Assembly: GCF_029689945.1 (NCBI RefSeq)
Contig: NZ_CP121451.1
Location: forward strand, 1,984,001-2,048,000
Source of the DNA: Paenibacillus amylolyticus
GTDB taxonomy: Bacteria; Bacillota; Bacilli; Paenibacillales; Paenibacillaceae
Length of the DNA: 64,000 nt
Reading direction: 5' to 3'
The position numbers and the translations under genes are program-made. Positions 11,108 through 21,914 of the stretch are shown in pieces. The notes below the pieces were generated by a model. The model had not been told where the DNA came from. It worked only from the letters and a program-made list of their open reading frames with translations, and ran no database searches. Within the stretch, counting starts at the first letter, position 1, and every line of letters begins with the position of its first letter.

Positions 11108-11650
11108 ATGTCTCGTATTGGTCGCAAACCAATCACAGTACCAAGTGGTGTAGACATCACCCTGGACAACACCGTTATTACGGTAAAAGGACCAAAAGGA
11201 ACTTTGACTCGTGAGCTTCATAAAGACATGAAGGTTACAGTTGAAAATAATGAAATCACAGTTGTGCGTCCTTCCGATAACAAAACTCACCGTTCTTTGC
11301 ACGGCACAACGCGCAGCGTTGTAAACAACATGGTGAGCGGCGTTACTGAAGGATTCGCAAAATCTCTGGAATTGGTTGGGGTCGGATATCGTGCAAGCAA
11401 ATCCGGAGATAAAATCGTTCTGAACGTTGGCTACTCTCACCCGGTTGAAATTACACCGGAAGCGGGAATCGAATTCGAAGTACCTTCGAATACGAAAATC
11501 ATCGTTCGCGGAATCGACAAAGAGCGCGTAGGTGCTTACGCTGCTAAAATCCGTTCCGTTCGTGAACCTGAGCCGTACAAAGGTAAAGGTATTAAATATG
11601 AAGGCGAGCGTATCATCCGTAAGGAAGGTAAAGCCGGTAAGAAGAAATAA
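11108..11650 (+). CDS. rplF: 50S ribosomal protein L6
   Basis: L6 (180 aa) has two similar domains near the sarcin-ricin loop. It begins [16 protein letters not shown] and ends [15 protein letters not shown] with a basic tail. The ATG at 11108 follows TAGGAGGTG; an in-frame GTG at 11099 is part of that SD. An unusually long 117-bp gap precedes rplR. Confidence 0.97.
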   Translation: MSRIGRKPITVPSGVDITLDNTVITVKGPKGTLTRELHKDMKVTVENNEITVVRPSDNKTHRSLHGTTRSVVNNMVSGVTEGFAKSLELVGVGYRASKSGDKIVLNVGYSHPVEITPEAGIEFEVPSNTKIIVRGIDKERVGAYAAKIRSVREPEPYKGKGIKYEGERIIRKEGKAGKKK

Positions 11651-11767
11651 GATTTCTCTTACCGCCTTTGCGCGGCTTTCGGCTTGCTTGCTTCGTGTGT
11701 TTCTAATATACCCCGTGGCTTCTGCTTTGAAGCCAGCGAGGTAACCTGAAAGGAGTGAATCTTTGAG

Positions 11768-12137
11768 ATGATTACGAAACCAGATAAAAATAAGGCTCGT
11801 CTGAAAAGACACCTTCGTGTTCGTAAGAAAATCCAAGGAACGGCAGACACGTCCTCGTTTGAACGTATTCCGTTCTGGTAAACATATGTATGCTCAAATC
11901 ATCGATGATGTTGCTGGTGTAACAATCGCTTCCGCGTCTACCGTAGACAAAGAATTGAGCACTGACATCAAAAATGGTGCATCTGTTGAATCAGCTCGTA
12001 AAGTTGGCGAACTCGTTGCTAAACGTGCGAAAGACAAAGGTGTTTCCAACATCGTATTTGACCGTAGCGGATATCTGTACCATGGTCGTATCGCAGCTTT
12101 GGCTGAAGCGGCTCGTGAAGCAGGACTTGAGTTTTAA
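11768..12137 (+). CDS. rplR: 50S ribosomal protein L18 (one extra base near 11848)
   Basis: L18 binds 5S rRNA with L5 and L25. The first frame reads [20 protein letters not shown] and is lost after GTA (codon 27). The family sequence [20 protein letters not shown] resumes in another frame. Removing one base at 11848-11849 joins them and gives a 122-aa protein ending EAGLEF. This is the only insertion among the frame breaks in the window and it is not in a homopolymer. L18 is essential, so an error is likeliest. The SD is AAAGGAGTG. Confidence 0.92.
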
Positions 12138-12164
12138 GATATTTTTCAAAAGGAGGTTAACGAC

Positions 12165-12662
12165 TTGCGTGTAGATCCGAATACTTTGGAACTGACTGAA
12201 AGAGTTGTAAATATTAATCGCGTAGCTAAAGTAGTAAAAGGCGGACGCCGTTTCAGCTTTAGCGCACTGGTTGTAGTCGGCGACGGCAACGGCTGGGTTG
12301 GAGCTGGTATCGGTAAAGCGGGCGAAGTACCTGATGCAATTCGCAAAGGTATTGAAGACGCTAAGAAAAACCTTGTACACGTTCCACTCGTAGGAACATC
12401 GATTCCTCACTTGGTAACAGGTAAGTTCGGCGCAGGACGCGTGCTGTTGAAACCAGCATCTGAAGGTACTGGTGTTATCGCTGGTGGTCCTGTACGTGCG
12501 GTTCTCGAACTTGCTGGTGTAGGTGACATTTTGACAAAATCTCTGGGTTCTTCGAATTCCATGAACATGGTCAATGCGACTTTGGAAGGTTTGTCCCGTT
12601 TGAAGCGTGCTGAAGACGTGGCTAAACTGCGCGGAAAATCCGTCGAAGAGCTTCTGGGTTAA
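12165..12662 (+). CDS. rpsE: 30S ribosomal protein S5
   Basis: S5 (165 aa) contributes to decoding accuracy and mRNA helicase activity. It begins at TTG ([15 protein letters not shown]) after AAAGGAGGT and contains [18 protein letters not shown] near residues 40-57, the conserved double-stranded RNA-binding segment. It is followed closely by rpmD. Confidence 0.96.
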   Translation: MRVDPNTLELTERVVNINRVAKVVKGGRRFSFSALVVVGDGNGWVGAGIGKAGEVPDAIRKGIEDAKKNLVHVPLVGTSIPHLVTGKFGAGRVLLKPASEGTGVIAGGPVRAVLELAGVGDILTKSLGSSNSMNMVNATLEGLSRLKRAEDVAKLRGKSVEELLG

Positions 12663-12675
12663 GGAGGGAATTCTC

Positions 12676-12861
12676 ATGGCTAAATTAGAAATTACCCTCG
12701 TCCGCAGCTTGATCGGACGTCCGGAGACGCAAAGAACAACTGTGAAAACATTGGGTTTGCGCAAAATCAATAGCAAAGTGGTTCAAAACGACAATCCTGC
12801 CATCCGTGGTATGATTAACAAAGTAAGCCACTTGGTTGCTGTTAAAGAAGTAGAAGCTTAA
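12676..12861 (+). CDS. rpmD: 50S ribosomal protein L30
   Basis: L30 (61 aa) starts [20 protein letters not shown] and carries the family's [12 protein letters not shown] stretch. The ATG at 12676 follows AAGGAGGGA, which overlaps the rpsE stop. Longer in-frame starts lie inside rpsE and lack an SD. Confidence 0.96.
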   Translation: MAKLEITLVRSLIGRPETQRTTVKTLGLRKINSKVVQNDNPAIRGMINKVSHLVAVKEVEA

Positions 12862-12904
12862 TAACGGGTTAATCCCACAAATCTTTAAGGAGGTGCAAAG
12901 AACG

Positions 12905-13345
12905 ATGAAGTTACATGAGCTTTCACCATCTCCTGGATCCCGCAAAGAACGTAAACGTCTTGGTCGCGGTCCAAGTAGTGGTACAGGTAAAACATCAGGT
13001 CGCGGTCACAAAGGACAAAACGCTCGTTCTGGCGGTGGAGTACGTCCAGGCTTCGAAGGTGGACAAAATCCATTGTATCGTCGCTTGCCAAAACGTGGTT
13101 TTGTAAACCCAACTCGCAAAGAATATGCAGTTGTGAATACTGAAGACCTGAACAGTTTTGCTGCGGGTACTGAAGTAACTCCAGAATTCTTGATGACGAA
13201 CGGCGTAGTTAAAAACGCTAAATCCGGAATCAAAATCCTGGGTAACGGTGATGTCACTGTGAAGCTGACTGTTAAAGCTAACAAGTTTTCTCAATCTGCT
13301 ATTGAGAAAATTGAAGCTGCCGGCGGTACAACTGAGGTGATTTAA
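12905..13345 (+). CDS. rplO: 50S ribosomal protein L15
   Basis: L15 (146 aa) has the long glycine-rich basic N-terminal extension typical of the family ([20 protein letters not shown], then [22 protein letters not shown]). The stop TAA shares its A with the secY start, so the two are coupled. The ATG at 12905 lies 9 bp after AAGGAGGTG. Confidence 0.96.
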   Translation: MKLHELSPSPGSRKERKRLGRGPSSGTGKTSGRGHKGQNARSGGGVRPGFEGGQNPLYRRLPKRGFVNPTRKEYAVVNTEDLNSFAAGTEVTPEFLMTNGVVKNAKSGIKILGNGDVTVKLTVKANKFSQSAIEKIEAAGGTTEVI

Positions 13346-14643
13346 TGTTCAAGACCCTAAAGAATATCTGGCGGGTTGAAGATCTGCGCAAAAGGGTATT
13401 ATTTACCCTTTTTGTACTGATCATTTACCGCATCGGCTCCTTTGTTCCCGTTCCGGGAGTTAACAAAGATGTGTTCGAAGCGACAAATTCTGCGGGTAAA
13501 GAAGTTTTTGGACTTCTCAATACGTTCTCGGGTGGAGCGCTCTTCCAGTTCTCGATATTTGCGCTCGGGATCGTGCCTTACATCACTGCGTCTATCATAG
13601 TACAGTTGCTTTCCATGGACGTTATTCCTAAATTAGCGGAGTGGGCAAAGCAAGGTGAACAAGGTAAGAAGAAATCTGCACAGTTGACCCGTTATTTAAC
13701 CATCGGGCTGGCATTGATCCAAGCGTTTGGTACGTCGATCGGATTCAACCGCTTGTACAATACAGAGATGGTGCCTAACGCTACATTTGCAGATTATATC
13801 TTGATCGCGATTGTACTTACGGCCGGTACTTCATTCCTGATGTGGCTTGGTGAGCAAATCACCGAGAAGGGCATCGGAAACGGAATCTCGATTCTGATCT
13901 TTGCGGGTATCCTGGCAACAGTGCCTAACATTATCAAACAAACAATCGAATCTGACTTCATTCAACCTGACCAACTGTTTATGAATATTCTCAAAGGTGT
14001 AATCATCGCAATTGTTATTGTGCTGATCATCATCGGGGTCATTTACATTCAGCAGGCGATTCGGAAAATTCCGGTACAGTACGCGAAACGTGTCGTAGGT
14101 AACAAAATGTACGGTGGACAGAATACACATATCCCGCTGAAAATTAATGCAGCAGGTGTTATCCCTGTCATCTTTGCTTCATCGCTGTTGATGTTCCCAA
14201 CGATCATCGCCAACTTCTGGGCTGATCAAGATTGGGCTCGGTGGATCGGTCAAAACTTGACTACACACAAACCTCTGGGTATGTTGCTGTATGTCGTGAT
14301 GATCTTCGGTTTCACATTCTTCTATACTTTCGTACAGATGAATCCACAGCAGATGGCTGATAATATGAAAAAGAACGGCGGTTACATCCCAGGCATTCGC
14401 CCGGGTAAAGCAACCGAGAAATATCTGACCCGTGTCATGACTCGTTTGACAATGGCCGGAGCCATCTTCTTGGCAGTCATTTCCGTTCTGCCTGTATTCT
14501 TAGGGGCACTTTCTGGTTTGCCTCAATCTGCGCAAATTGGAGGTACATCCCTCCTGATCGTTATCGGTGTTGCGCTGGATACGATGAAGCAAATCGAAAG
14601 CCAATTGATCAAACGCCACTACAAAGGTTTTATCAATAAATAG
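13345..14643 (+). CDS. secY: Preprotein translocase subunit SecY
   Basis: SecY (432 aa) is the channel of the SecYEG translocon in the cytoplasmic membrane. Ten hydrophobic segments are visible. The plug region FSGGALFQFSIFALGIVPYI is near residues 62-81 and the basic cytosolic loop IRKIPVQYAKRVVGNKMYGG is near residue 239. It is translationally coupled to rplO, the usual spc operon position. Confidence 0.97.
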   Translation: MFKTLKNIWRVEDLRKRVLFTLFVLIIYRIGSFVPVPGVNKDVFEATNSAGKEVFGLLNTFSGGALFQFSIFALGIVPYITASIIVQLLSMDVIPKLAEWAKQGEQGKKKSAQLTRYLTIGLALIQAFGTSIGFNRLYNTEMVPNATFADYILIAIVLTAGTSFLMWLGEQITEKGIGNGISILIFAGILATVPNIIKQTIESDFIQPDQLFMNILKGVIIAIVIVLIIIGVIYIQQAIRKIPVQYAKRVVGNKMYGGQNTHIPLKINAAGVIPVIFASSLLMFPTIIANFWADQDWARWIGQNLTTHKPLGMLLYVVMIFGFTFFYTFVQMNPQQMADNMKKNGGYIPGIRPGKATEKYLTRVMTRLTMAGAIFLAVISVLPVFLGALSGLPQSAQIGGTSLLIVIGVALDTMKQIESQLIKRHYKGFINK

Positions 14644-14644
14644 G

Positions 14645-14689
14645 CAATAGGTACCGGTCGAGTGAAGATTTACTTGCCGGCACCTATTG
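14645..14689 (+). promoter_or_regulatory. Strong hairpin between secY and adk
   Basis: CAATAGGTACCGG (14645-14657) pairs with CCGGCACCTATTG (14677-14689) with a single A-C mismatch and a 19-nt loop. No T-run follows, so readthrough into adk is expected. It may be an mRNA processing or partial attenuation site at the secY/adk boundary; that is inference. Confidence 0.45.
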
Positions 14690-14727
14690 TGCTGTTTGTT
14701 GATGTAGGGTAGTCTTGGAGGGAGTGA

Positions 14728-15378
<651 letters not shown>

Positions 15379-15381
15379 TTG

Positions 15382-16134
15382 ATGATCATTGGTAAGTCCG
15401 AAACGGAACTGGGCTTGATGAGGGAAGCAGGGAGAATTGTTGCGGAAACGCATCGTCTCTTGGCAGAGCATATCGCTCCCGGTATTACGACTGGAGAACT
15501 TGACCATATGGCCGATCAATATATCCGCAGTCAAGGAGCTGTGCCGTCTTTCAAAGGTTATAACGGTTTCCCTGCCAGTGTGTGCGCTTCAGTAAATGAA
15601 GAGTTGGTACATGGATTTCCCGGCAAACGCAAGTTGAACGAGGGCGATATCGTTACGTTTGACATTGGCGCGCAGTACCAGGGGTATCATGGAGATTCCG
15701 CCTGGACTTATCCAGTCGGCCGTATTTCCGAAGAAGCCCGTCGTCTTCTGGACGTTACCGAGGCTTCGTTATACGCAGGTCTGGCGCTGGTAAAACCGGA
15801 CGTTCGCTTGTTTACAATATCTCATGCGATTCAGAAATATATTGAAGATGAAGGGTTCTCCGTCGTTCGTGAATATGTCGGTCACGGCATAGGCGCAGAT
15901 CTGCACGAAGAACCACAGATTCCGAACTATGGTCTTCCCGATCGGGGACCACGGCTTAAAGCGGGCATGGTGCTGGCCATAGAGCCGATGGTTAACGTAG
16001 GTAGACGGTATGTGAAAACGTTGGAAGATAACTGGACTGTCGTCACGGTTGATGGAAAGTTATGTGCCCACTTTGAACACACCGTAGCAGTTACACCTGA
16101 TGGTATGGAAATTTTCACGAAACTGAATGCGTAG
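15382..16134 (+). CDS. map: Methionine aminopeptidase, type I
   Basis: MetAP (250 aa) removes the initiator Met. The active-site His of HGFPG and the metal ligands in DIGA, HGDSAWT, GHGIG, AIEPM and HFEHTVAV are all visible in family order. The ATG at 15382 lies 3 bp after the adk stop; a TTG one codon earlier is possible. It is a short form without an N-terminal zinc finger. Confidence 0.96.
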   Translation: MIIGKSETELGLMREAGRIVAETHRLLAEHIAPGITTGELDHMADQYIRSQGAVPSFKGYNGFPASVCASVNEELVHGFPGKRKLNEGDIVTFDIGAQYQGYHGDSAWTYPVGRISEEARRLLDVTEASLYAGLALVKPDVRLFTISHAIQKYIEDEGFSVVREYVGHGIGADLHEEPQIPNYGLPDRGPRLKAGMVLAIEPMVNVGRRYVKTLEDNWTVVTVDGKLCAHFEHTVAVTPDGMEIFTKLNA

Positions 16135-16144
16135 GTGATAAGGC

Positions 16145-16453
16145 ATGAACAATCAGTCTAATCCGCAGCTCGGTCAACTTGTGAAGATCCGTAAAGGCCG
16201 CAATGCGGACCAAGCCGCAGTAATTGTTGCTATAGCGGACAGTAAGTTCGTATATATCGCGGATGGAGACAAACGTAAGTTTGATCAACCCAAGAAGAAG
16301 AATCTTCTTCATCTTGAACTCCAGCCCATGATTAGCAGCGAGGTTGTGAACAGTTTAAACGAGAGTGGTCGGGTGACAAATGGAAAGCTCCGTTATGCGG
16401 TTCATTCATTTCTGGAATCCACCAACATTCAAGCTGAAGAGAAAGGAGACTGA
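16145..16453 (+). CDS. KOW-domain RNA-binding protein, L14e/L6e/L27e type
   Basis: This 102-aa protein begins with a KOW-like fold (LGQLVKIRKGRNADQAAVIVAI, residues 9-30), followed by a basic GDKRKFDQPKKKNLLHLELQ stretch. Firmicutes carry such a small protein between map and infA. It is related to archaeal/eukaryotic L14e-family r-proteins; its role is poorly known and probably ribosome- or RNA-related. It is separated by 10 bp from map and 3 bp from infA. Confidence 0.85.
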   Translation: MNNQSNPQLGQLVKIRKGRNADQAAVIVAIADSKFVYIADGDKRKFDQPKKKNLLHLELQPMISSEVVNSLNESGRVTNGKLRYAVHSFLESTNIQAEEKGD

Positions 16454-16456
16454 CTA

Positions 16457-16672
16457 ATGGCTAAGGAAGATGTCATTGAAGTGGAAGGTACGGTTCTTGA
16501 ACCGCTACCGAATGCAACGTTCAAGGTTGAGCTTGAGAACGGTCATCAAATTCTCGCTCACGTTTCCGGAAAACTGCGGATGCACTTTATCCGTATCCTG
16601 ACTGGAGACAAAGTAGTTGTTCAGTTATCGCCTTATGATTTAACAAAAGGACGTATAACTTACCGTAAATAG
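16457..16672 (+). CDS. infA: Translation initiation factor IF-1
   Basis: IF-1 (71 aa) occupies the 30S A site during initiation. The sequence [20 protein letters not shown], then [15 protein letters not shown] and [13 protein letters not shown] covers the whole S1-like OB fold. The SD AAAGGAGA overlaps the end of the KOW gene. Confidence 0.97.
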   Translation: MAKEDVIEVEGTVLEPLPNATFKVELENGHQILAHVSGKLRMHFIRILTGDKVVVQLSPYDLTKGRITYRK

Positions 16673-16697
16673 TAGTAGACAGTTGCAATGAACTGTG

Positions 16698-16938
<241 letters not shown>

Positions 16939-16958
16939 AGAAGGGGGTGTAGCGTAAA

Positions 16959-17327
16959 ATGGCACGTATAGCTGGTGTGGATTTGCCACGTGATAAGCGC
17001 GTTGAGATCGCCTTGACTTATATTTTCGGAATCGGTAAAACGACTTCCCAGAAAATTCTGAGCACAACAGGCATCAATCCGGACACTCGTGTTCGTGATT
17101 TGACGGAAGATGAAGTCAGCAAATTGCGTGAAAGTATCGATAAAGAGGTCAAAGTAGAAGGTGACCTGCGTCGAGAAATCTCTTTGAATATTAAACGTTT
17201 GACGGAGATCGGTTGTTACCGTGGAGTTCGTCATCGTCGTGGTCTGCCTGTTCGTGGACAACGTACGAAAACGAATGCTCGTACTCGTAAAGGTCCTCGT
17301 CGTACAGTAGCGAACAAGAAGAAATAA
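16959..17327 (+). CDS. rpsM: 30S ribosomal protein S13
   Basis: S13 (122 aa) is at the head of the 30S subunit and bridges to L5. It starts [19 protein letters not shown] and has a basic C-terminal tail ([19 protein letters not shown]) that contacts P-site tRNA. The SD is GAAGGGGGTG. Confidence 0.97.
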   Translation: MARIAGVDLPRDKRVEIALTYIFGIGKTTSQKILSTTGINPDTRVRDLTEDEVSKLRESIDKEVKVEGDLRREISLNIKRLTEIGCYRGVRHRRGLPVRGQRTKTNARTRKGPRRTVANKKK

Positions 17328-17345
17328 TAAGGGGGATAAGAGAAA

Positions 17346-17741
17346 ATGGCTAAACCGAAAAAAGTCGTACGTACTAAACGTCGTGACCGTAAGAATATTG
17401 AATCTGGCGTGGCGCATATCCGTTCCACTTTCAATAACACTATCGTTACTATTACGGATCCTCACGGAAATGCAATTTCGTGGGCAAGCTCAGGCGGCCT
17501 CGGATTCAGAGGTTCCCGTAAATCGACTCCGTTTGCTGCACAAATGGCTGCTGAGACTGCTGCCAAAGCTGCAATGGAACATGGGATGAAAGCCGTTGAG
17601 GTTATGGTTAAAGGACCAGGCGCAGGCCGTGAAGCAGCGATCCGCTCTTTGCAAGCTGCTGGTCTTGAAGTTAACCTGATCAAAGACGTAACTCCAGTCC
17701 CGCATAACGGATGCCGTCCTCCAAAACGTCGTCGTGTCTAA
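17346..17741 (+). CDS. rpsK: 30S ribosomal protein S11
   Basis: S11 (131 aa) lies on the platform near the mRNA exit. It contains [19 protein letters not shown] near residues 23-41 and ends with the canonical [16 protein letters not shown]. It follows rpsM by 18 bp. Confidence 0.97.
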   Translation: MAKPKKVVRTKRRDRKNIESGVAHIRSTFNNTIVTITDPHGNAISWASSGGLGFRGSRKSTPFAAQMAAETAAKAAMEHGMKAVEVMVKGPGAGREAAIRSLQAAGLEVNLIKDVTPVPHNGCRPPKRRRV

Positions 17742-17877
17742 TGAGATTTGCCCCTGCGTGTGGTATATTTCCGGCACAATCTGCTAATAATGGTTGTTTA
17801 GGCATACTACTACATGTTTTCGCAAGAGAAGGTAAATGTTTCATAGAGGACCGACGTTTTGAAGGAGGGGTATTGCA

Positions 17878-18822
17878 GTGATTGAAATCGAAAAGCCGAA
17901 AATTGAGACGGTAGACGTCAACGATGATGGCACCTATGGGAAATTCGTAGTAGAACCGCTTGAGCGCGGATACGGTACGACGCTTGGAAACTCGCTTCGC
18001 CGAATCTTGCTCTCGTCACTGCCGGGTGCGGCAGTGTCTTCGGTTCAAATCGATGGCGTTCTGCATGAATTTGCTACAGTTCCTGGCGTAATGGAAGATG
18101 TTACGGAGGTTATTCTTAACCTGAAAGCTTTGTCGCTTAAGATTCATTCGGATGAGGAGAAAGTGCTCGAGATTGATGCTGAAGGCGAAGGAGCAATTAC
18201 GGCTGGAGATATCCGTGCTGACTCCGATGTGGAAATCCTTAACCCGGATCTTCACATTGCTACGCTCGGACCAGGTTCGAGACTTCACATGCGTATTTTT
18301 GCCAATCGCGGTCGCGGCTACGTCCAGGCAGATCGGAATAAACGCGATGACCAGCCGATCGGCGTCATCCCAGTCGATTCCATCTTCACCCCGATCAGTC
18401 GCGTTAACTACGCTGTGGAAAATACGCGTGTCGGTCAAGTGACCAACTATGACAAGCTCACGTTGGAAGTTTGGACTGATGGAAGTATTCGTCCTGAAGA
18501 GGCTGTAAGCCTCGGCGCTAAAATTTTGACTGAGCATCTGATGCTCTTCGTGGGTCTTACAGACGAAGCGAAAGATGCAGAGATCATGGTCGAAAAAGAA
18601 GAAGACAAAAAAGAAAAAGTACTCGAAATGACGATCGAAGAGCTGGATCTCTCTGTTCGTTCCTACAACTGCCTCAAACGTGCCGGTATTAATACCGTGC
18701 AAGAGCTGACTACGAAAACGGAAGAAGACATGATGAAAGTCCGTAACCTCGGACGCAAGTCTTTGGAAGAAGTTCAAGAGAAGCTTGAGGAACTCGGTTT
18801 GGGACTCCGTACAGAAGAATAG
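17878..18822 (+). CDS. rpoA: DNA-directed RNA polymerase subunit alpha
   Basis: RpoA (314 aa) has the N-terminal dimerisation domain with [20 protein letters not shown] near residues 22-41. An acidic linker (KEEDKKEK) leads to the C-terminal domain [18 protein letters not shown], which binds UP elements and activators. It starts at GTG after GAAGGAGGGG. No rpsD lies between rpsK and rpoA, as is usual in Bacillales. Confidence 0.97.
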   Translation: MIEIEKPKIETVDVNDDGTYGKFVVEPLERGYGTTLGNSLRRILLSSLPGAAVSSVQIDGVLHEFATVPGVMEDVTEVILNLKALSLKIHSDEEKVLEIDAEGEGAITAGDIRADSDVEILNPDLHIATLGPGSRLHMRIFANRGRGYVQADRNKRDDQPIGVIPVDSIFTPISRVNYAVENTRVGQVTNYDKLTLEVWTDGSIRPEEAVSLGAKILTEHLMLFVGLTDEAKDAEIMVEKEEDKKEKVLEMTIEELDLSVRSYNCLKRAGINTVQELTTKTEEDMMKVRNLGRKSLEEVQEKLEELGLGLRTEE

Positions 18823-18856
18823 ACAGCCGAGTGCTTGAAGTGAAGGAGGGAAAACA

Positions 18857-19222
18857 ATGGCATACCAAAAGTTGGGCCGTAATTCCAGCGCGCGTAAAGC
18901 TTTGTTCCGTGACCTGGTAACCGACCTGTTCTTATACGAACGCATTCAGACAACTGAAGCGAAAGCAAAAGAGGTTCGCTCTATTGCTGAAAAACTGATC
19001 ACTAAAGCGAAAAAGGGAGATCTTCATGCCCGTCGCCAAGTGGCAGCTTATGTTCGCCGCGAGACTATCGATGGTGAGCAAGATGCAATCCAAAAACTGT
19101 TTAGCGAATTGTCCGGTCGTTACGCTGAGCGTCCAGGTGGATACACTCGTATTCTGAAACTGGGACCTCGTCGTGGTGATGCAGCGCCAATGGTTTACTT
19201 GGAACTGGTAGACCGCGCGTAA
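18857..19222 (+). CDS. rplQ: 50S ribosomal protein L17
   Basis: L17 (121 aa) lies near the tunnel exit. It starts [20 protein letters not shown] and ends [15 protein letters not shown]. It ends the alpha operon; terminator-like hairpins follow. The SD is GAAGGAGGG. Confidence 0.97.
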   Translation: MAYQKLGRNSSARKALFRDLVTDLFLYERIQTTEAKAKEVRSIAEKLITKAKKGDLHARRQVAAYVRRETIDGEQDAIQKLFSELSGRYAERPGGYTRILKLGPRRGDAAPMVYLELVDRA

Positions 19223-19240
19223 AACAGATGAGATGAGGAA

Positions 19241-19279
19241 AGGGGACAGAATCAATGATTCTGGATTAACCCTTTTTTT
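19241..19279 (+). terminator. Terminator after rplQ
   Basis: CAGAATC (19247-19253) pairs with GATTCTG (19257-19263), extended by AGGG (19241-19244) with CCCT (19270-19273). A run of seven Ts follows. It likely ends the S10-spc-alpha transcript. Confidence 0.7.
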
Positions 19280-19307
19280 CTCTTCATTTCGGGATTCGTG
19301 CTGTAAT

Positions 19308-19333
19308 AGAAGCTCCGTAAGGGGCTTCTTTTG
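19308..19333 (+). terminator. Second terminator-like hairpin before truA
   Basis: AGAAGCTCC (19308-19316) pairs with GGGGCTTCT (19321-19329) across a GTAA tetraloop, followed by TTTT. It backs up the preceding terminator or attenuates transcription entering truA. Confidence 0.65.
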
Positions 19334-19378
19334 CTGTTCGGGATAGGCTTAGGTATAGTATGGAACAAAGGTGTGGTA

Positions 19379-20155
19379 ATGATGCGGAACTTATGTATGA
19401 CGTTAACTTATGATGGCACTGCCTATTATGGCTTCCAAGTACAACCGGGTGGGAATACCATTCAGGACCATCTTGAAGATGCAATTCGTGCTTTGACTGG
19501 TGAGTCTGTTAAGATTACAGGTTCTGGCCGAACAGATGCAGGCGTTCACGCTCGCAGACAGATCTTCAACTTCCCTACGGAGTCCCAGATCCCGATTGAA
19601 CGTTGGTGTATTGCACTCAACTCCAGATTACCATCTGATATTGTCGTTATTGATGCGATTGAGGTTTCGGCTGATTTTCATTCTCGCTATGCAGCGAAAA
19701 AGAAAACGTATCGTTATACAGTCAATGCGAATCAATTTCCGGATGTTTTCAACAGAAGACTGCAGTATCATCATCATGCGAAGCTTGATATTATGGCCAT
19801 GCAGGAAGGCTTACGACATTTCATAGGAACGTATGATTTTACCTCTTTTGCTTCACGCAAGTCTCAGAAAGAGAATCATGTCCGTTCGGTATACGAAGCA
19901 TGGATGGAAGTGGACCGATCAATGTGCAGAGACCATCCGCGAGATCAGGGTGTCATTCACATATATGTGAGTGGTAATGGATTTTTGCAGCATATGGTTC
20001 GTATCATTGTAGGGACACTGCTGGAGATCGGAGAGGGCAAACGGAAAGCCTCTGATGTACCGAATATGATTGCTGCATGTAATCGATCTGCTGCAGGACC
20101 TACTGCAGTTAGCTGCGGTTTAATGCTCTGGGATCTTGAATACCAAAAAGATTAA
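19379..20155 (+). CDS. truA: tRNA pseudouridine(38-40) synthase
   Basis: TruA makes pseudouridine at positions 38-40 of the tRNA anticodon arm. The catalytic Asp is in GRTDAGVHA near residues 50-58. DFTSFASRKSQKEN and NGFLQHMVRIIVGTLLEIG are also family-typical. The likely start is ATG 19379 or 19382 behind AAAGGTG; 258 aa. In Bacillus the ECF transporter genes lie between rplQ and truA; none are present here. Confidence 0.94.
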   Translation: MMRNLCMTLTYDGTAYYGFQVQPGGNTIQDHLEDAIRALTGESVKITGSGRTDAGVHARRQIFNFPTESQIPIERWCIALNSRLPSDIVVIDAIEVSADFHSRYAAKKKTYRYTVNANQFPDVFNRRLQYHHHAKLDIMAMQEGLRHFIGTYDFTSFASRKSQKENHVRSVYEAWMEVDRSMCRDHPRDQGVIHIYVSGNGFLQHMVRIIVGTLLEIGEGKRKASDVPNMIAACNRSAAGPTAVSCGLMLWDLEYQKD

Positions 20156-20184
20156 ATTTGGTGAGTGAAAAGCTTAATTAACAC

Positions 20185-20213
20185 TTGCGATTTAATCGCC
20201 TATCATGTAATAT
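20185..20213 (+). promoter_or_regulatory. Sigma-A promoter for rplM-rpsI
   Basis: TTGCGA at 20185-20190 and TAATAT at 20208-20213 are spaced by 17 bp, about 150 bp upstream of rplM. Confidence 0.65.
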
Positions 20214-20224
20214 AAAAGTTGTGT

Positions 20225-20345
20225 TTTCTTAATGGCTTTCCCACAGCCCCAATTAAGAGGTTCACATCGAATTTACAATCCATCAACACCTAAAGTTATA
20301 ACTTAACGAACGAAGATAAATGAAAATGATGATTTTGAACATTTT
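20225..20345 (+). promoter_or_regulatory. rplM-rpsI leader with hairpin
   Basis: After the promoter, CTTAATGGC pairs with GCC...AATTAAG (20229-20258), leaving a loop of about 8 nt. Leaders of rplM-rpsI are known in Firmicutes as L13-type r-protein leaders. The pairing here is consistent with that, but I cannot test it against the family model. Confidence 0.4.
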
Positions 20346-20360
20346 AAGGAGGAACTTTTC

Positions 20361-20798
20361 ATGCGTACTACGTACATGGCGAAGCCTAACGAAGTTGAGC
20401 GCCAATGGCACATCATTGATGCTGAAGGCAAAACCCTCGGACGTTTGGCGAGCGAAGCAGCTGCTTTGATTCGCGGCAAACACAAGCCACAATTCACTCC
20501 ACATGTGGACACTGGCGATTTCGTTGTTATCATCAATGCTGAGAAAATCGTATTGACTGGTAAGAAAATGCAAGGTAAAAAATACTACCGTCACTCGATG
20601 CACCCAGGTGGTTTGAAAGTAACTACTGCTGAAGAGATGGTTAAAAACAAACCTGAGCGTATGTTGGAATTGGCTGTTCGCGGTATGCTTCCTAAAACTC
20701 GCATGGGCGAGAAAATGAAGTTGAGACTTAAAGCGTACAGAGGCACTGAGCATCCACATGCAGCACAAAAACCAGAAGTTTACGAACTTCGCGGTTAA
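20361..20798 (+). CDS. rplM: 50S ribosomal protein L13
   Basis: L13 (145 aa) is an early 50S assembly protein. It starts [20 protein letters not shown] and contains [18 protein letters not shown] near residues 27-44, with [13 protein letters not shown] at the end. The SD AAGGAGGA is upstream of the ATG. It is paired with rpsI, 19 bp downstream. Confidence 0.97.
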   Translation: MRTTYMAKPNEVERQWHIIDAEGKTLGRLASEAAALIRGKHKPQFTPHVDTGDFVVIINAEKIVLTGKKMQGKKYYRHSMHPGGLKVTTAEEMVKNKPERMLELAVRGMLPKTRMGEKMKLRLKAYRGTEHPHAAQKPEVYELRG

Positions 20799-20817
20799 TT
20801 AAAAGGAGGACAGTTTC

Positions 20818-21210
20818 ATGGCACAAGTACAATACTATGGGACAGGTCGTCGTAAACATTCGGTAGCACGTGTTCGCCTTGTACCGGGTGAAGGACGCAT
20901 TGTCATCAATAAACGTGATATTAATGAATACTTCGGTTTGGAAACACTCAAACTGATCGTAAAACAACCACTGAACTTGACAGAAACGTTGAACAACTAT
21001 GACGTTCTTGTTATTGCTCATGGTGGCGGAATCTCCGGTCAAGCCGGCGCAATCCGTCATGGTATCTCCCGCGCTCTGCTCAAAGCAGATCCGGAATACC
21101 GTGCATCCCTGAAAAAAGCTGGATTCCTGACTCGTGACCCACGTATGAAAGAGCGTAAAAAATACGGTCTTAAAGCGGCTCGTCGCGCACCTCAGTTCTC
21201 CAAACGTTAA
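20818..21210 (+). CDS. rpsI: 30S ribosomal protein S9
   Basis: S9 (130 aa) places its C-terminal tail at P-site tRNA; the tail here is RRAPQFSKR, ending in the conserved Lys-Arg. The N-terminus [20 protein letters not shown] is typical. A strong terminator follows. Confidence 0.97.
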   Translation: MAQVQYYGTGRRKHSVARVRLVPGEGRIVINKRDINEYFGLETLKLIVKQPLNLTETLNNYDVLVIAHGGGISGQAGAIRHGISRALLKADPEYRASLKKAGFLTRDPRMKERKKYGLKAARRAPQFSKR

Positions 21211-21215
21211 TATTA

Positions 21216-21247
21216 AAAGCCTTTGGCCTCGGCCGAAGGCTTTTTTA
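21216..21247 (+). terminator. Terminator after rpsI
   Basis: GCCTTTGGCC and GGCCGAAGGC pair around a TC loop, with A-rich 5' and T6 3' flanks, a textbook intrinsic terminator. Confidence 0.92.
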
Positions 21248-21912
21248 TATATTCATGACTATTCAGTTTGATACTTCTGATCTTTGTGCGTTAGCTCTCA
21301 TATTTCTGATATATCTGTTTCACTACTACTTATGCATGTATATCCCCTTAAAGGCCTTCTCAGTGTCCTGTTTATACCCTCAGTGGAGTCCACTAATATC
21401 TACTGTTAATACTTCTAACTGAACCTCTTTAGTCGTTTTGGCTTGCTCAATTTTCGCTTACCCTTCGCTTCCGCACGTTCTGTAAAAACTCCCTATAAAA
21501 ATTCATCTATGACCGCCTTCATTCCGAATTCTTGAATGCGCTCGTTTCATGTTTTAACAGTTATTTCTTAACTGTGAATCTTATCAGTATTTCTTATAAA
21601 AACGATAAAAGTCCCTTACATATGAGCTTCTAATTGTCGTAGCATTAGAGTCATTAAATCTTCTGGTTTTCATCCTTCACTCTCAATGGACCTTTGATTT
21701 TTTGATGCTGCTCTTGCTGGCATGAACAGTGCAAACCCAGCAGTAGCAAAGGATTCCGAAGTTAAGAGGTGTAATTTTATCAACCTCATGACCTGGATTA
21801 ATATCATTGTTTTTATCTCATTAACAGAGAAATGGACAAATTGAACCAAAATATTGTGAGAGAGCAGTGATTAACAATGGGCAGAAACTGATTTGTTTTA
21901 CCAGATGTCAGG
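21248..21912. other. Gene-free AT-rich region between rpsI and cysH
   Basis: About 660 bp hold no intact gene. On the minus strand, about 21546 down to 21415, a protein-like stretch reads NERIQEFGMKAVIDEFL, stop, GVFTERAEAKGKRKLSKPKR, with the in-frame TAG at 21493-21495. It could be a decayed small gene but I do not recognise it. No repeats or tRNAs are seen. Confidence 0.4.
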
Positions 21913-21914
21913 CA

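Noticed and set aside
10604-11836. 410-codon open frame on the minus strand
   Set aside because: It lies antisense to rpsH, rplF and rplR, has no SD or family features, and is a by-product of the codon bias of highly expressed ribosomal genes.
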